Shown here one piece after another: positions 17,494 to 31,138 of a DNA stretch of 64,000 nt. Where the stretch lies: contig NZ_QBLC01000001.1 of assembly GCF_003052295.1 (NCBI RefSeq), forward strand, positions 496,001 through 560,000. The letters are read 5' to 3'. The DNA comes from Trichococcus paludicola (GTDB taxonomy: Bacteria > Bacillota > Bacilli > Lactobacillales > Aerococcaceae). The notes beneath the pieces are model-generated. The model was not told the DNA's origin. It saw nothing but the letters and a program-made list of their open reading frames with translations, and ran no database searches. The position numbers and the translations under genes were made by a program. Position 1 is the first letter of the stretch, and the number at the start of each line of letters is the position of its first letter.

Positions 17494-18150
17494 ATGGAGA
17501 AAAAAGTATTGGCAAGTGAACTTGCTTTGGCTATGGGCGTGCTGTGTAACGCCATTGCCGTGTCGTTGATGATCAAGAGTGAATTAGGAGTGTCTACGAT
17601 TTCATCCGTGCCGGTGGTGTTGAATGAAATGTTTGCCCACGTGACGATCGGCAGCTGGAACTTTCTCTTCCAAGTTGTCCTTGTGGTGGTGATGGCTCTG
17701 ATTACGCGGAAGTTTTTGGGATATGTCTTTTCGATTGCATTGGCATTGCTGTTTGGCTACCTGCTGGATTTCTTTGAATTGCTTTTTTCGGGCATCGTCG
17801 CAAACATGCCGCTGCGGATCGTGTTCTTTTTCACCGGATTTTTCATGTTGTCGCTTGGGATTAGCCTAATGCTGAATTGTCGTTTGCCAGCCCTTCCGTT
17901 CGACTTGTTTGTGCGAGAGATGTCCGAGCATTTCGGTCTCACCGTGAAACAGATGAAGACTGGATTCGACGCCACTTGCGTCGGGTTGAGCGTTGTCTTC
18001 TCGTTGTTGTTTCTGGAAGGAATCGCTGGAGTCGGGCTCGGGACCATATTCGCCATGCTGTTCACCGGCACGGTGACGCAGCATTTCGCGAACCTGTTGA
18101 ACAACCGCTATGTTTTCCGTAAAATGATGACAACCAAAGAACGTGCCTAA
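17494..18150 (+). CDS. YczE/YyaS-type membrane protein
   Basis: A 218-residue protein with about five to six hydrophobic segments and the YczE/YyaS/YitT-family pattern: GVLCNAIAVSLMIKSELGVS at the N-terminus and LPALPFDLFVREMSEHFG near 130. Function in the family is poorly defined; a few members neighbour regulators or antibiotic loci. RBS AAGGAGG precedes the ATG, and the gene is followed by a good terminator. No specific substrate can be proposed. Confidence 0.75.
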   Translation: MEKKVLASELALAMGVLCNAIAVSLMIKSELGVSTISSVPVVLNEMFAHVTIGSWNFLFQVVLVVVMALITRKFLGYVFSIALALLFGYLLDFFELLFSGIVANMPLRIVFFFTGFFMLSLGISLMLNCRLPALPFDLFVREMSEHFGLTVKQMKTGFDATCVGLSVVFSLLFLEGIAGVGLGTIFAMLFTGTVTQHFANLLNNRYVFRKMMTTKERA

Positions 18151-18155
18151 CGCAG

Positions 18156-18186
18156 TGGCTGCCTCCTAGCGAGGCAGCCTCTTTTG
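18156..18186 (+). terminator. Rho-independent terminator after the YczE-like gene
   Basis: GGCTGCCTC pairs with GAGGCAGCC around CTAGC and is followed by TCTTTTG. Confidence 0.9.
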
Positions 18187-18209
18187 TCATCAGAAGTCAA
18201 AATGTCGTC

Positions 18210-18347
18210 CAAAAGGATGAATAAAAACAAAGAATCCATCTTTTTGATGCGGCGTACGGCCAAAAAGATGAATAACTAAAAAGAATTCATCTTTTCGGCG
18301 CGAAACGTGATCAAAAACATGAATAAACGCAAACAATCCATCTTTTT
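18210..18347. repeat. Tandem hairpin array B: three palindromes at about 50.5-bp spacing
   Basis: Three AT-rich palindromes; the middle one is perfect (AAAAGATGAAT and ATTCATCTTTT around 11 bases), the outer two imperfect. Centres lie near 18228, 18278 and 18329. The separating segments are GC-rich (GATGCGGCGTACGG, CGGCGCGAAACGTG). It fills the gap between the terminator at 18186 and the licT promoter. Confidence 0.85.
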
Positions 18348-18462
18348 ATCGCGGGATGCTGCTCCGCAGCACGCTAGTCATAAACCGAATAACATTCGTT
18401 TTCAAAAAAATGCTGTTCCATCAACGCACCAAATGAAAATGAGATTTTTTTAAGGAAAGGGC

Positions 18463-18491
18463 TTGCATCTTTTTGTTGGAAGTGCTAACAT
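18463..18491 (+). promoter_or_regulatory. licT operon promoter with overlapping cre-like site
   Basis: TTGCAT (18463-18468) and TAACAT (18486-18491) are 17 bases apart. TGGAAGTGCTAACA at 18477-18490 matches the CcpA cre consensus at 13 of 14 positions and covers the -10 element, so CcpA repression is likely. Confidence 0.7.
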
Positions 18492-18501
18492 GTTGTTCAT
18501 A

Positions 18502-18584
18502 GGATTGTTACTGGTTGTGCAGGCAAAACCTAAATTGATACGAGATGATGTGCACATCATTTGGTGTTAGTTTAGGTTTTTTTT
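18502..18584 (+). promoter_or_regulatory. RAT antiterminator and overlapping terminator upstream of licT
   Basis: GGATTGTTACTGG and GCAGGCAAAACC at 18502-18530 are the two halves of a BglG/LicT ribonucleic antiterminator. Its 3' end overlaps the first arm (AAACCTAAA) of a terminator that closes with TTTAGG and eight T residues near 18584. Dephosphorylated EIIB state and phosphorylated PRD2 would let LicT bind and allow read-through. Confidence 0.92.
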
Positions 18585-18610
18585 AATGGAAGGGGGAATG
18601 GGGATAATCG

Positions 18611-19450
18611 ATGAAGATTGAAAAAGTCTACAATAACAACGTGGTGCTGGCGAAAGCCGGAGATTCATCCGAAGTCATTGTGATGGGAAAAGGGATCGGT
18701 TTCCAGAAAAGATCAGGAGACGTTTTCGACAAGTCTTTGATCGAGAAGACCTTCGTCATCCAGGAAAATGATTCAGCAGATCAATTCAAGGCCATTTATC
18801 AGGATTTACCGCAAGAAGAATCAGATGCCATTTTTAAGATCATACAAGAGGCCGAGACAAGGCTGAATCATATCTTCCAAGCAAACGTCTACCTGACGCT
18901 TGCCGACCATATCCATTACGCCATCCAGCGGACAAAGGAAGGGATCGTTTTGACCAACCCTTTGGCCTTCGAAGTGAAGAAGTTCTATCGACGGGAATAC
19001 GAGCTCGGCAAAATTGGGCTTGAACTTATCGCGGAGCATACAGGTGTCATGATGGCACCCGATGAAGCAACATCTATCGCGCTTCATTTCGTGAATGCGC
19101 AGAAGGAAGGGCAAATGATCGAAGAGACGATGAAAGTGACCCGGATCGTTCAGGACATCCTGAACATCGTCCGCTTGCATTTCGGAGTCGCTTTCGATGA
19201 AGAATCGATTTCCTATAATCGTTTCTACACTCATCTTCAGTACTTTGCGCAGCGGGTCGTCATGGGAGAAGTTTTCCAGACGGCTCCGGACACCTTCTTG
19301 GTGGAGCAAGTGAAGGCAAACTATCCGGCTGCCTATACGTGTGCCAACAAAATATCGACCTATGTCGGAGCTGCCCACCATTTTCAAGTCGGGACCGACG
19401 AACTTGTTTACCTCACGATCCATATCCATCGGGTCGTGCAGCAAAAGTAA
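18611..19450 (+). CDS. licT: BglG/LicT-type transcriptional antiterminator
   Basis: A 279-residue protein: an RNA-binding CAT domain at residues 1-57 (MKIEKVYNNNVVLAK and GKGIGFQKRSGD) followed by two PTS regulation domains with conserved His in ADHIHYAI and RREYELGKIG (PRD1) and in YNRFYTHLQYFAQRV and HIHRVVQQ (PRD2). It should bind the two RAT sites at 18502 and 19471 when beta-glucosides are present, its activity set by EIIBCA and HPr phosphorylation. It controls its own gene and the PTS operon that follows. Confidence 0.95.
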   Translation: MKIEKVYNNNVVLAKAGDSSEVIVMGKGIGFQKRSGDVFDKSLIEKTFVIQENDSADQFKAIYQDLPQEESDAIFKIIQEAETRLNHIFQANVYLTLADHIHYAIQRTKEGIVLTNPLAFEVKKFYRREYELGKIGLELIAEHTGVMMAPDEATSIALHFVNAQKEGQMIEETMKVTRIVQDILNIVRLHFGVAFDEESISYNRFYTHLQYFAQRVVMGEVFQTAPDTFLVEQVKANYPAAYTCANKISTYVGAAHHFQVGTDELVYLTIHIHRVVQQK

Positions 19451-19470
19451 ATACTTAAATGCTCTCAAGA

Positions 19471-19550
19471 GGATTGTTACTGGTAAAGCAGGCAAAACCT
19501 AAGTAGACAGCGGGGAAGAAATTCCCATGCTCTCTATTTAGGTTTTTTTT
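19471..19550 (+). promoter_or_regulatory. Second RAT antiterminator and terminator, upstream of bglP
   Basis: GGATTGTTACTGG and GCAGGCAAAACC at 19471-19499 repeat the RAT of the licT leader. The terminator pairs AAACCTAA near 19495 with TTTAGG near 19538 and ends in eight T residues. The intervening loops differ from the first copy, so the RAT halves are the conserved part. Confidence 0.92.
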
Positions 19551-19554
19551 ATAA

Positions 19555-21540
<1,986 letters not shown>

Positions 21541-21548
21541 ACGAAAAG

Positions 21549-21664
21549 TATTCGGGAAATCAATCTCAACCGCAAGCAATATTCCTGGATAAAAACCAGA
21601 TATCCGGGGAAAAAACCTAGACCGCAAGCCATATCCCCGAATAAAAACCAGATATTCGGGGGAT
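21549..21664. repeat. Tandem hairpin array C: two palindromes plus a half unit, 52-bp phase
   Basis: Palindromes centred near 21596 (ATTCCTGGATA / TATCCGGGGA) and 21648 (TCCCCGAATA / TATTCGGGGGA) are 52 bp apart. A lone 3' arm TATTCGGG at 21549 sits exactly 52 bp before the corresponding arm of the first complete unit; its 5' arm would fall in the bglP stop-codon region and is missing. The separating segments share ACCGCAAGC. Confidence 0.85.
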
Positions 21665-21756
21665 TTGGTTTGTGGTCTCAGGCGCCCGAACCGATTTGGA
21701 TAAGGTTTCAAAATTCAGGGCTGTCCAGCAACCGGGCAGACTTGTGCATAAAATAG

Positions 21757-24623
<2,867 letters not shown>

Positions 24624-24631
24624 ACAAATAC

Positions 24632-24676
24632 AAAATCCCCTGCTTACGCATATAAGTGCGTGAGCAGGGGATTTTA
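24632..24676. terminator. Terminator of the beta-glucoside operon
   Basis: AAAATCCCCTGCTTACGCA pairs with TGCGTGAGCAGGGGATTTTA around TATAAG. The stem is flanked by A-rich and T-rich tracts on both sides, so it can act bidirectionally. Confidence 0.94.
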
Positions 24677-24708
24677 TTTATTGTGAAAATAAGCGATAAA
24701 ATCTTAAG

Positions 24709-24838
24709 CTCCGGTGAACGACGGCTTCGCCGGAGGTCGGGCATTCCTATGTGGCGTTTACTCCGGAGAAGAGATGCTTACCGGAGTTGGATTGCTTCAG
24801 AATGCTCTCTCCTCCGGCCAGGGGATGGTGGCCGGAGG
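24709..24838. repeat. Tandem hairpin array D: three CTCCGG palindromes, 51-52-bp phase
   Basis: Three palindromes with CTCCGG and CCGGAG arms have centres near 24722, 24773 and 24825. Loops and flanking segments differ. The array sits between the operon terminator at 24676 and the convergent pdxT 3' end and has no T-runs. Confidence 0.88.
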
Positions 24839-24901
24839 AGGGACAAGATTTGGGCAGAGAAACACACTATTTACCGGGCTGTATTAAGTTTGGTCTGTAT
24901 C

Positions 24902-25474
24902 TCAGTCAATTTTTCCCAAAAAGTACTCGAATACCGACAGATCGTCCGTCAATTCCGGATGGAAAGCCGTGACCAGAATCTGGTCGTTTTCGGCCGCTAC
25001 GATCTTGCCTTCGAAGCTGGCCAGCACCCGTACGCCTTTGTTGACGGAGCGGATGTAAGGGGCACGGATGAAGACGGCTTCCACCGGTTCTGCGATGCCT
25101 TCAAAAGGCAGCAGGGCTTCGAAACTGTCGACTTGGCGCCCGAAGCCGTTCCGTTCTACTTCGATGTCGATGAAGCCAAGCCGCAATTCCTCAGGTGCAT
25201 GACTGCTGTCCGTGCTGCAAAGAATCAATCCAGCGCAAGTGCCGAAAATCGCTTTGCCAGCTGCGAAAAATGCTCGCAATGGTTCCTCCAAATGTTGTTC
25301 GCGGATCAAACGGCCGATGGCGGTCGATTCGCCTCCTGGGATGATCAGCCCATCCAGCTCCGCTAGATCGCCAGGCAGTTTCACGGCAGCCGCGGTGACG
25401 CCCAATTTAGCCAGTGCCTGCAGGTGCTCTGTGACGGCACCCTGCAAGGCCAATACGCCGATTTTTTTCGTCAT
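24902..25474 (-). CDS. pdxT: Pyridoxal 5'-phosphate synthase glutaminase subunit
   Basis: A 190-residue class I glutamine amidotransferase. It has PGGESTAI near 46, the nucleophile Cys80 in FGTCAGLIL and the His/Glu pair in AFHPELTDD near the C-terminus, completing the Cys-His-Glu triad. It releases ammonia from glutamine for PdxS in the 24-mer PLP synthase. Translation starts two bases after the pdxS stop codon, whose end overlaps the RBS, so the two are coupled. Confidence 0.96.
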   Translation of the reverse strand: MTKKIGVLALQGAVTEHLQALAKLGVTAAAVKLPGDLAELDGLIIPGGESTAIGRLIREQHLEEPLRAFFAAGKAIFGTCAGLILCSTDSSHAPEELRLGFIDIEVERNGFGRQVDSFEALLPFEGIAEPVEAVFIRAPYIRSVNKGVRVLASFEGKIVAAENDQILVTAFHPELTDDLSVFEYFLGKID

Positions 25475-25476
25475 GT

Positions 25477-26367
25477 TTACCAGCCTCTTTCTTGCATGCG
25501 TTCGGAGGCGTGGAGTGTGCTGATGTCGATTCCTTTCATCGGTTCGCCCAAGCCTTTGGAAAGTTCGGCTAACAAGGCATAGTCTTCGTAATTGGTTGTC
25601 GCACGGACGATGGCACGGGCGAATTTTTCGGGATTTTCGGCTTTGAAGATGCCGGATCCAACGAAGACGCCGTCCGCACCCAAGCTCATCATCAAGGCAG
25701 CATCAGCTGGAGTTGCGACGCCACCGGCAGCAAAGTTCACGACAGGCAATTTCCCGAGCAGTTTAATTTCCTTGACCAATTCGTAAGGGGCTCCGATTTC
25801 CTTTGCGAACGTCATCAGTTCATCGTCCGATTTCGTGATCAACTGGCGGATTTGCCCGTTGACTTTTCGCATATGGCGGACGGCCTCCACGATATTGCCG
25901 GTCCCCGGCTCGCCTTTTGTACGCAACATCGAAGCCCCTTCACCAATTCGGCGCAAGGCTTCACCCAAATCGCGGCAACCGCAGACGAAAGGAACGGTAT
26001 AGTCCGATTTCAAAAGATGGAATTCCTCATCGGCAGGGGTCAGCACTTCGCTCTCATCGATATAGTCGACGCCCATCGCTTCCAGGATGCGCGCTTCCGT
26101 GATGTGGCCGATGCGGGCTTTCGCCATGACGGGAATGCTCACGGCGTTCATCACTGCCTCGACGATGGTGGGATCCGCCATCCGGGCAACACCTCCAGCG
26201 GCGCGGATATCCGAAGGCACGCGCTCCAAAGCCATGACCGCTACGGCTCCAGCCGCTTCGGCGATCCTTGCCTGCTCCGCATTCACGACATCCATGATGA
26301 CGCCGCCTTTTTGCATTTGGGCCATCCCGCGTTTTACTTTTTCTGAACCGATAATTTTTGTTGTCAT
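25477..26367 (-). CDS. pdxS: Pyridoxal 5'-phosphate synthase lyase subunit
   Basis: A 296-residue PdxS/SNZ family TIM barrel that makes PLP from ribose 5-phosphate, glyceraldehyde 3-phosphate and ammonia from PdxT. Signatures are [20 protein letters not shown] near the N-terminus, the catalytic Lys of MAKARIGH near 82, the second Lys in [17 protein letters not shown] near 150 and the phosphate-binding [12 protein letters not shown] near 215. RBS GGAGGAA precedes the ATG. It is divergent from the MocR-type regulator that should control it. Confidence 0.97.
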   Translation of the reverse strand: MTTKIIGSEKVKRGMAQMQKGGVIMDVVNAEQARIAEAAGAVAVMALERVPSDIRAAGGVARMADPTIVEAVMNAVSIPVMAKARIGHITEARILEAMGVDYIDESEVLTPADEEFHLLKSDYTVPFVCGCRDLGEALRRIGEGASMLRTKGEPGTGNIVEAVRHMRKVNGQIRQLITKSDDELMTFAKEIGAPYELVKEIKLLGKLPVVNFAAGGVATPADAALMMSLGADGVFVGSGIFKAENPEKFARAIVRATTNYEDYALLAELSKGLGEPMKGIDISTLHASERMQERGW

Positions 26368-26426
26368 AAATATTCCTCCTGGTTTTAAATGATAAAATGA
26401 TTAAATAATGGTTAAATCATAATCCA

Positions 26427-26488
26427 ATTATCTTGGAACACCTACATCCAATTGGACTGTTTCCGAACCAACCAATTTGGTGTATAAT
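26427..26488. promoter_or_regulatory. pdxS-pdxR divergent control region with CCAAT repeats
   Basis: Related half sites occur at 26434 (CCAATTATCTTGG), 26448 (TCCAATTGGA) and 26471 (CCAATTTGG). The last one runs into TGTATAAT at 26481-26488, an extended -10 element for pdxR. Repeated dyads in this position are typical targets of MocR-family PdxR, which represses itself and activates pdxST. The binding assignment is inference. Confidence 0.6.
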
Positions 26489-26514
26489 GATTAAAAACCA
26501 AGGAGAGTGAAGGA

Positions 26515-27930
26515 ATGGCGGAGTGGAGACTGGATCTGGATAGGGGCATGCCGCTCTATCAACAGCTTATGCAGCTGATCGAAGAGAAGATAAAAGCCGG
26601 TGATTTGGTCCCCGGTCGAGCCTTGCCGGCGGAACGCAAGCTGGCGGAGGAACTGCAGGTCAACCGATCGACCGTCATCCGGGCACTGGAAGAGCTGACG
26701 ACTCAGGGGATCCTCATTCGTAAAAGGGGCAGCGGAACGTTCGTAAATCCGAATAAATGGGGAATGCAGACAAGGCCCACCATCAATTGGCGGACTTCCT
26801 TGACGCCGGATAATCTTTCGGTGGACACCCCTTATCAAAGGAACGTCAAACAGCTGTTGGCTCAGCACAGATCGCGCGAAATTCTGGATTTGGGAAACGG
26901 GGATTTGCCGAAGGACCTCCTGCCGGAACTGAAGATCCCGGATATTTCGCTGGGGGAAATGTTACATGGGGAAGCCACATTCATCCGGGAAAACCGAGGA
27001 ATCCAAGCAACGAGGGAAAGTGTCCAAAATCACCTGCAGAACGCTTACGGGATGACTGTCCCGCTGGAGGAAATCTTCATCACTTCGGGAACCCAGCAAT
27101 CATTGTTTTTGATTACGCAAGGGCTGTTGAAGCCGGGTGATGCGATTGGCATCGAAGCTCCCTCTTATTTCTATTCTTTGCGGTTATTTCAGGCTGCCGG
27201 TCTGCGGATTATTCCGATTCCGATGGATGGCGAGGGAATGACCGTCAAGGGGCTCCAGGAAGCTTCCTTGCAGTATCCTCTGAAGATGATTTTTCTGAAT
27301 CCGATTTTCCAGAATCCGACAGGGACGGTCATGAGTCCGGAGCGCAAACAGGCCGTCCTTGATTATTGTTTGCTGAAGCGCATCCCGATTGTTGAGGATG
27401 ATGCTTACGGCAGTTTTATTTTTGATGAAACGGTCGATAACCGTCCGTTGAAAAGCTTGGATAAACGACAACAAGTGCTTTATCTGGGTTCTTTATCCAA
27501 ATTTGCCGGCCAGCATATCCGGATTGGTTGGATGGTTGGACCAGCCGCCATTATCCGGGAATTGGCCGACATTCGGGATCAGATCGACTCCGGATTGAGT
27601 TTCTTGCCGCAACTGTTGGCTGACCATTATTTGGCGAGCGAAATCACAGACCATCTCCCAATCATCATTACGGCTTTGAAAGAGCGCGCTGGCAAATTGC
27701 AGACGTGGCTCAGAAACAGATATGGACCGGAAATAAGTTTTGAACCGGCAAAAGGCGGCTACCATCTATATTGTCACTTCGCCAATAAAACCGATGCCGA
27801 GATGGATGAATTGCTTCAGGAATTGTTGAAGGAAAAAGTGGTGGTGAAGGAAGGCAACCAATTCGGCGACCAAAAAAATGCAGTCCGTTTCAGTTTCGGT
27901 CATTTTGTGGAGCGAAATGGAAATTCATGA
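26515..27930 (+). CDS. pdxR: MocR-type (GntR/aminotransferase) regulator of PLP synthesis
   Basis: A 471-residue fusion of an N-terminal GntR winged helix (about 8-75; LYQQLMQLIEEKIKAG and RKRGSGTFV) and a fold-type I aminotransferase domain (about 110-465). PLP-site residues visible include NPIFQNPTG near 262, EDDAYGSF near 296 and the Schiff-base Lys in GSLSKFAGQHIRIGW near 326. In this family the aminotransferase domain senses PLP and does not catalyse. Divergence from pdxST makes a PdxR role very likely. Confidence 0.92.
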   Translation: MAEWRLDLDRGMPLYQQLMQLIEEKIKAGDLVPGRALPAERKLAEELQVNRSTVIRALEELTTQGILIRKRGSGTFVNPNKWGMQTRPTINWRTSLTPDNLSVDTPYQRNVKQLLAQHRSREILDLGNGDLPKDLLPELKIPDISLGEMLHGEATFIRENRGIQATRESVQNHLQNAYGMTVPLEEIFITSGTQQSLFLITQGLLKPGDAIGIEAPSYFYSLRLFQAAGLRIIPIPMDGEGMTVKGLQEASLQYPLKMIFLNPIFQNPTGTVMSPERKQAVLDYCLLKRIPIVEDDAYGSFIFDETVDNRPLKSLDKRQQVLYLGSLSKFAGQHIRIGWMVGPAAIIRELADIRDQIDSGLSFLPQLLADHYLASEITDHLPIIITALKERAGKLQTWLRNRYGPEISFEPAKGGYHLYCHFANKTDAEMDELLQELLKEKVVVKEGNQFGDQKNAVRFSFGHFVERNGNS

Positions 27931-28269
27931 GTCCGTTTTGGAACGGACGTCCTTACATTTCCGCTCCTGTTTGCTGGGCAATATTCTTTAAATGAAATGA
28001 AAATGAAAAATAAATCGAGATTCATGTCAGGAAACCTTCCGTAAAGATAACGGGAGGTTTTTTTGCTTGGAATCCTTTATGTATCGAAGATTTTTCTTGT
28101 TATTGCAACCATGTTCCCAAAACGATGTGAATGAAGCTGACATCGGATAACAGAAAATGTCCTATACAGTGTCAACAAATGTTTTTTGTTTGCCTGGTAA
28201 ATCTATATAATCAAACCATCGAAGTTACAAAAGATATGACAAGTATGCATGAAAAGGGGAGCGAGCGTT
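27931..28269 (+). other. 339-bp intergenic region: terminator and promoter
   Basis: A rho-independent terminator for pdxR lies at 28032-28064 (AAACCTTCCGT pairs with ACGGGAGGTTT, followed by TTTT). A TATAAT at 28206-28211 is the likely -10 of the aminotransferase gene, with only a weak -35. An imperfect dyad TCCGTTTTGGAACGGA at 27932-27947 follows the pdxR stop. No gene is seen. Confidence 0.75.
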
Positions 28270-29664
28270 ATGACAGGAACAACATCACTTACAGAAACAG
28301 AATTGAGATATCAATTGCCGGAAATCATCACTGCGGCATTGCCGGGGGAAAAGGCAGCAGCCATACTGGCACGGAGATCTGAAGCGATCCCTCCTTCTTT
28401 GACATGCGTCTACCCGGTTGCGATCGCGAAGGCAGAGGGCGCCATCATCGAGGACGTTGACGGCAACCGCTTTTTGGATTGGGTCGGAGGCGTAGGCGTT
28501 CTGAATATCGGCCACCGCCACCCGAAAGTGGTCGAAGCGGTCAAGCAGCAGGAAAATGATTATTTTCATGCGATGATTAATATCCTTACGAGCGAAAAGT
28601 ATATCGAATTGGCTGAAAAAATGAACGACATCGTACCGGTGAAGGGTTTCAAGAAGCGGACATTCTTTGCGAACAGCGGTGCGGAAGCAATCGAAAACGG
28701 CGTAAAGGTGGCGAGAGCCTACACGAAACGTCCGAATGTCATCGTATTCTCTGGTGCATTCCACGGGCGTACGCTGCTGACGACGCACATGACGGCGAAA
28801 AAAGCCAACTCGATTGGCTTAGGGCCATTCCCGGATGGGATATTCCGCGTGGATTATCCGAACCTTTACCGCAAACCGGCCTATTACACGGATGAAGAGG
28901 CAGTCGCCTATTACATCGAACGCATCAAACGCGCCTTTGACGAGTTGACGCCGGCAAGCCAAGTTGCAGCCATTGTATTCGAACCGGTGCAGGGGGAGGG
29001 TGGTTTCATCCCGGCTCCGATCGAGTGGGTCAAAGCTGTCCGCCAGATCTGTGATGATAATGGCATCATGATGGTGACGGACGAAGTGCAGACCGGATTC
29101 GGGCGCACAGGCAAACTGTTCGCATCTTCCTACTACGAAGAAGCCGGCTGTGCACCGGATATCCTTTGTACGGCAAAATCAATCGCAGGCGGGTTCCCGC
29201 TCAGCGCCATCGTTGCCCGTGACGAAATCGTCAAAGGGATTGGGGGCGGATTGATCGGAGGCACCTTCGGAGGCAATTCGGTATCCTGTGCTGCGGCACT
29301 TGCGACGATTCAAGTCATCGAAGACGAAAATCTCTGCGAACGTTCATTGGAACTGGGTGCAGCCTACACTGCCCGCGTTGAGGAATGGCAACAGCAATAC
29401 AAAGAAATCGGCGATGTGCGCGGATTGGGCGGCATGATCGGCGTCGAATTCATCAAAGATCGACTGACGAAGGAACCCGCTCCGGAATTGGTGAACGCAC
29501 TGATCCAACAATGTGTACAGACCGGCCTGATAATCGAAAATGCAGGTACCTACGGGAATGTGGTCCGTTTCCTGGCTCCGTTGGTCATGACAGATGAACA
29601 GTTGGAGGCCGGCCTTGCCATCTTTGAAAATGCGATCGACGCCTTGTGCACAAAGTTAGCATAA
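28270..29664 (+). CDS. Class III aminotransferase, 4-aminobutyrate aminotransferase-like
   Basis: ATG 28270 is chosen because AAGGGGAGCG lies eight bases before it; the ATG at 28249 has no RBS. The 464-residue PLP enzyme has FANSGAEAIENGVK near 137, GAFHGRT near 164, the PLP-ring Asp in VTDEVQTGFGRTG near 270 and the Schiff-base Lys in CTAKSIAGGFPLSA near 299. Length and EPVQGEGGFIPAP fit GabT/GabD-pathway aminotransferases that turn GABA into succinate semialdehyde, though beta-alanine or ornithine-like substrates are possible. An NAD(P)-dependent alcohol dehydrogenase follows 26 bases later. PLP synthase genes are adjacent. Confidence 0.85.
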   Translation: MTGTTSLTETELRYQLPEIITAALPGEKAAAILARRSEAIPPSLTCVYPVAIAKAEGAIIEDVDGNRFLDWVGGVGVLNIGHRHPKVVEAVKQQENDYFHAMINILTSEKYIELAEKMNDIVPVKGFKKRTFFANSGAEAIENGVKVARAYTKRPNVIVFSGAFHGRTLLTTHMTAKKANSIGLGPFPDGIFRVDYPNLYRKPAYYTDEEAVAYYIERIKRAFDELTPASQVAAIVFEPVQGEGGFIPAPIEWVKAVRQICDDNGIMMVTDEVQTGFGRTGKLFASSYYEEAGCAPDILCTAKSIAGGFPLSAIVARDEIVKGIGGGLIGGTFGGNSVSCAAALATIQVIEDENLCERSLELGAAYTARVEEWQQQYKEIGDVRGLGGMIGVEFIKDRLTKEPAPELVNALIQQCVQTGLIIENAGTYGNVVRFLAPLVMTDEQLEAGLAIFENAIDALCTKLA

Positions 29665-29690
29665 CTATCTGAAACCAATGGGGGAATATT

Positions 29691-30878
29691 ATGTCACCGT
29701 CAGCTGAAATCATGGATTTTGAATTTTATAACCCTGTCCGGATCGCATTCGGACGGGATCAGGTCAAAAAAATCGACAAGTTTGTGCCTAAAGATGCAAA
29801 CGTATTGATCACCTACGGAGGCGGCAGCGCCAAACGCTCAGGCACTTTCGACCGTGTCGTGGAGGCTCTGGGCGACAGGGAATGGGGGGAGTTCGGCGGC
29901 ATTCCGGCGAATCCGGTTTTTGAATACCTGATGGATGCTGTAGAGAAAATCAAAACGGAAGGATACACCTTCCTGATCGCGGTAGGCGGCGGCTCGGTCA
30001 TCGACGGCACGAAATTCATCGCCGCAGCCAGCCTGTTTGAAGGCAATCCGATTGATATCTTCGCAAGCGGAGTCGGCAAAGGGCTGCCGGTTGAAAAGGC
30101 CATGCCTTTCGGGACGGTTTTGACGATTCCTGCCACCTCCTCGGAAATGAACCCGATCACCGTCGTCAGCTTCGAGGAATTGCAGGCAAAGGTGAGCATC
30201 AAAAATGAGAACCTCTTTCCGGCATTTTCGATTCTAGAGCCCGAGTTGACGTACACGTTGCCGAAAAGGCAATTGGCGAACGGACTCTCCGATTCCTTTG
30301 TCCATGTCATGGAGAACTATCTGACCTATCCGGTCGGCGCGAAACTGCAGGATCGTTGGTCTGAAGGCATTCTGCATACTTTCATCGAAATAGGCCAGGA
30401 AGTCCTGGCGGATGAAGAAATAGACTACAACACGCGCGCGAATTTCATGTGGACAGTGACGAATGGCTTCAACGGCTTCACAGCTTCAGGGGTGCCGGGA
30501 GACTGGTCCAGCCATGCGTTGGGCTACGAAATTACCGCTTTGAACGGAACCGATCATGCCCGTACGCTTTCGGTCATCCTGCCTGCCACCATGAAGGTAC
30601 GCAAAAAGGAAAAATGGGATAAATTGCTCCAGTATGCAGAACGCGTATGGGGTGCTACGGAAGGTGACGATGAGGCGCGGATCGATTTCGGCATCCGCAA
30701 AACCGAGGAATTCTTCCGTTCGTTGGAAATGCCGACCCGATTCAGTGAAATCGGCATCGAAGAGACGGACATCGACTATATGGTGGAGCAACTGGAAGTC
30801 CACAAACGCGATCGCCTTTCGGAACGCGCTGACCAGACACTGGACATCAGCAGAAAAATCTACGAAATGGCACTGTGA
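29691..30878 (+). CDS. Iron-containing (group III) alcohol dehydrogenase, YqhD/BDH type
   Basis: A 395-residue protein with the Rossmann-like N-terminal domain (NVLITYGGGSAKRSG near 43 and VGGGSVIDGTKF near 100) and an all-helical metal domain. Metal ligands are the Asp and His of LSDSFVHV near 203 and the two His of SSHALGYEITALNGTDHAR near 272-286. The family reduces aldehydes with NADPH or NADH. Downstream of a GABA-type aminotransferase, reduction of succinate semialdehyde to 4-hydroxybutyrate is a plausible role; general aldehyde reduction cannot be excluded. RBS GGGGGAA precedes the ATG. Confidence 0.85.
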   Translation: MSPSAEIMDFEFYNPVRIAFGRDQVKKIDKFVPKDANVLITYGGGSAKRSGTFDRVVEALGDREWGEFGGIPANPVFEYLMDAVEKIKTEGYTFLIAVGGGSVIDGTKFIAAASLFEGNPIDIFASGVGKGLPVEKAMPFGTVLTIPATSSEMNPITVVSFEELQAKVSIKNENLFPAFSILEPELTYTLPKRQLANGLSDSFVHVMENYLTYPVGAKLQDRWSEGILHTFIEIGQEVLADEEIDYNTRANFMWTVTNGFNGFTASGVPGDWSSHALGYEITALNGTDHARTLSVILPATMKVRKKEKWDKLLQYAERVWGATEGDDEARIDFGIRKTEEFFRSLEMPTRFSEIGIEETDIDYMVEQLEVHKRDRLSERADQTLDISRKIYEMAL

Positions 30879-30911
30879 TTTTATAGGGGAATTGAATTTA
30901 TGCTAAAATAA

Positions 30912-31043
30912 CCCGCCAAAACCATTTTGACGGGGAAAATCAGTTCAAATCACAGTCAGAAAACCCGCCAAAAGTACTTTGGCGGGGAACAATGGCCTTG
31001 GACACCACGAGATTCCCCACCAAAACCGGTTTTGGCGGGGAAT
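30912..31043. repeat. Tandem hairpin array E: three CCCGCCAAAA palindromes, 52-bp phase
   Basis: Three palindromes with arms CCCGCCAAAA and TTTTGGCGGGG (the third extended by GATTCC/GGAATC) have centres near 30923, 30975 and 31027. The array lies between convergent genes and is separate from the terminator at 31097. Confidence 0.9.
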
Positions 31044-31096
31044 CTTTCCGTGAACTCGAACCCCAGAACAAAAAACGATACCGCCAAACCACAAAG

Positions 31097-31128
31097 AAGG
31101 GACCGTCTCATTTGTAGACGGTCCCTTT
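31097..31128. terminator. Bidirectional terminator between the alcohol dehydrogenase and HD genes
   Basis: AGGGACCGTCT pairs with AGACGGTCCCT around CATTTGT, followed by TTTC on the plus strand. Confidence 0.88.
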
Positions 31129-31138
31129 TCGCATTTTA

